A DNA stretch of 64,000 nt from Roseovarius sp. A-2 (GTDB taxonomy: Bacteria > Pseudomonadota > Alphaproteobacteria > Rhodobacterales > Rhodobacteraceae): NCBI RefSeq assembly GCF_002072155.1, contig NZ_BDIY01000001.1, forward strand, positions 310,001-374,000, in the 5' to 3' direction. Shown here one piece after another: positions 63,882 to 64,000 of this stretch (its first letter is position 1; every line of letters begins with the position of its first letter). Made by a program: the position numbers and the translations under genes. Below the pieces are notes generated by a model. The model saw nothing but the letters and a program-made list of their open reading frames with translations. It made no database searches and was not told where the DNA came from.

Positions 63882-64000
63882 ATGCAGGTCACCGAGACGC
63901 TCAACGAAGGTCTGAAGCGGGGATACAAGATGATCCTGTCGGCGCAGGCGCTGGACGACAAGGTCAATGAAAAGCTGAAAGAGGCCCAGCCGGACGTGGA
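63882..64000 (+). CDS. tig: trigger factor (5' part; cut by window end)
   Basis: 39 codons starting [17 protein letters not shown], the conserved N-terminal ribosome-binding domain of trigger factor, a ribosome-bound chaperone and prolyl isomerase. GAAGGA precedes the ATG. The gene continues beyond base 64000. Confidence 0.88.
   Translation, partial: MQVTETLNEGLKRGYKMILSAQALDDKVNEKLKEAQPDV

Noticed and set aside
1-64000. tRNA, rRNA, CRISPR array, attachment site or replication origin
   Set aside because: No cloverleaf, regularly spaced repeat or DnaA-box cluster was seen when reading the intergenic gaps. All but one are short.

Overview
The window looks like chromosome from a high-GC marine alphaproteobacterium of the Roseobacter group (Rhodobacterales). 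The reasons are the glpR-glpD-glpSTPQUV-glpK glycerol operon, a choXWV/betICA choline locus, a perfect FnrL-type box and a copper-oxidase cluster of the kind known from iodide-oxidising roseobacters (a Roseovarius-like organism is a guess). I see no tRNA, rRNA, CRISPR array, transposase or phage gene. Almost every base lies in tightly packed, often 4-bp-overlapping genes.

Layout. 1-6.1 kb: end of fabG, then acpP with a textbook terminator, and small housekeeping genes (rhodanese, TetR regulator, cold-shock protein, ArsC-like reductase, DUF427, Xaa-Pro aminopeptidase). 6.2-16.7 kb: glycerol regulator, dehydrogenase, ABC importer and kinase. The importer carries two oppositely degenerate ATPases, and a low-GC orphan gene sits inside the operon. 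16.8-20.1 kb: GT2 glycosyltransferase, EamA transporter and a methyltransferase-like protein. 20.3-35.4 kb: a type II secretion (T2SS) locus, gspC then gspO and gspGHIJKLMN, in which the usual gspDEF position is occupied by a five-gene cluster. That cluster holds a Tat-type multicopper oxidase, a cysteine-less SCO protein, a 678-residue secreted protein of unknown family, a His-rich SCO protein and a cytochrome c fused to a periplasmic-binding-like domain. It matches my memory of the iodide oxidase (iox) cluster. 35.4-44 kb: choline uptake (choXWV), an orphan solute-binding protein, and betI-betC-betA without betB. 44-45.1 kb: a secreted nuclease and a DUF465 gene behind an FnrL box. 45.3-50.5 kb: surface polysaccharide genes, including a GT29 sialyltransferase-like protein, a GT/methyltransferase fusion and a Wzx-like flippase.

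50.5-62 kb is the stretch I find most novel. Two divergent operons combine LptF, LptG, LptA and LptB homologues with a diacylglycerol kinase, a Tam41-like CDP-diacylglycerol synthase candidate, a CDP-alcohol phosphatidyltransferase, a HAD-IB phosphatase and two nucleotidyltransferases. The lpt genes are not in their usual neighbourhoods (no lptC, lptD, hpf or ptsN nearby). The parts fit a complete route from diacylglycerol to an unknown polar lipid together with a dedicated Lpt-like exporter. 62-64 kb: an LpxO-like hydroxylase, a TupA-like ATP-grasp enzyme and the start of trigger factor.

The oxidase cluster may work together with the surrounding T2SS. A Tat signal would deliver a folded copper enzyme to the periplasm, SCO proteins would help load copper, and the T2SS secretes folded periplasmic proteins. 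Without gspD, gspE and gspF here, that machine needs genes elsewhere.
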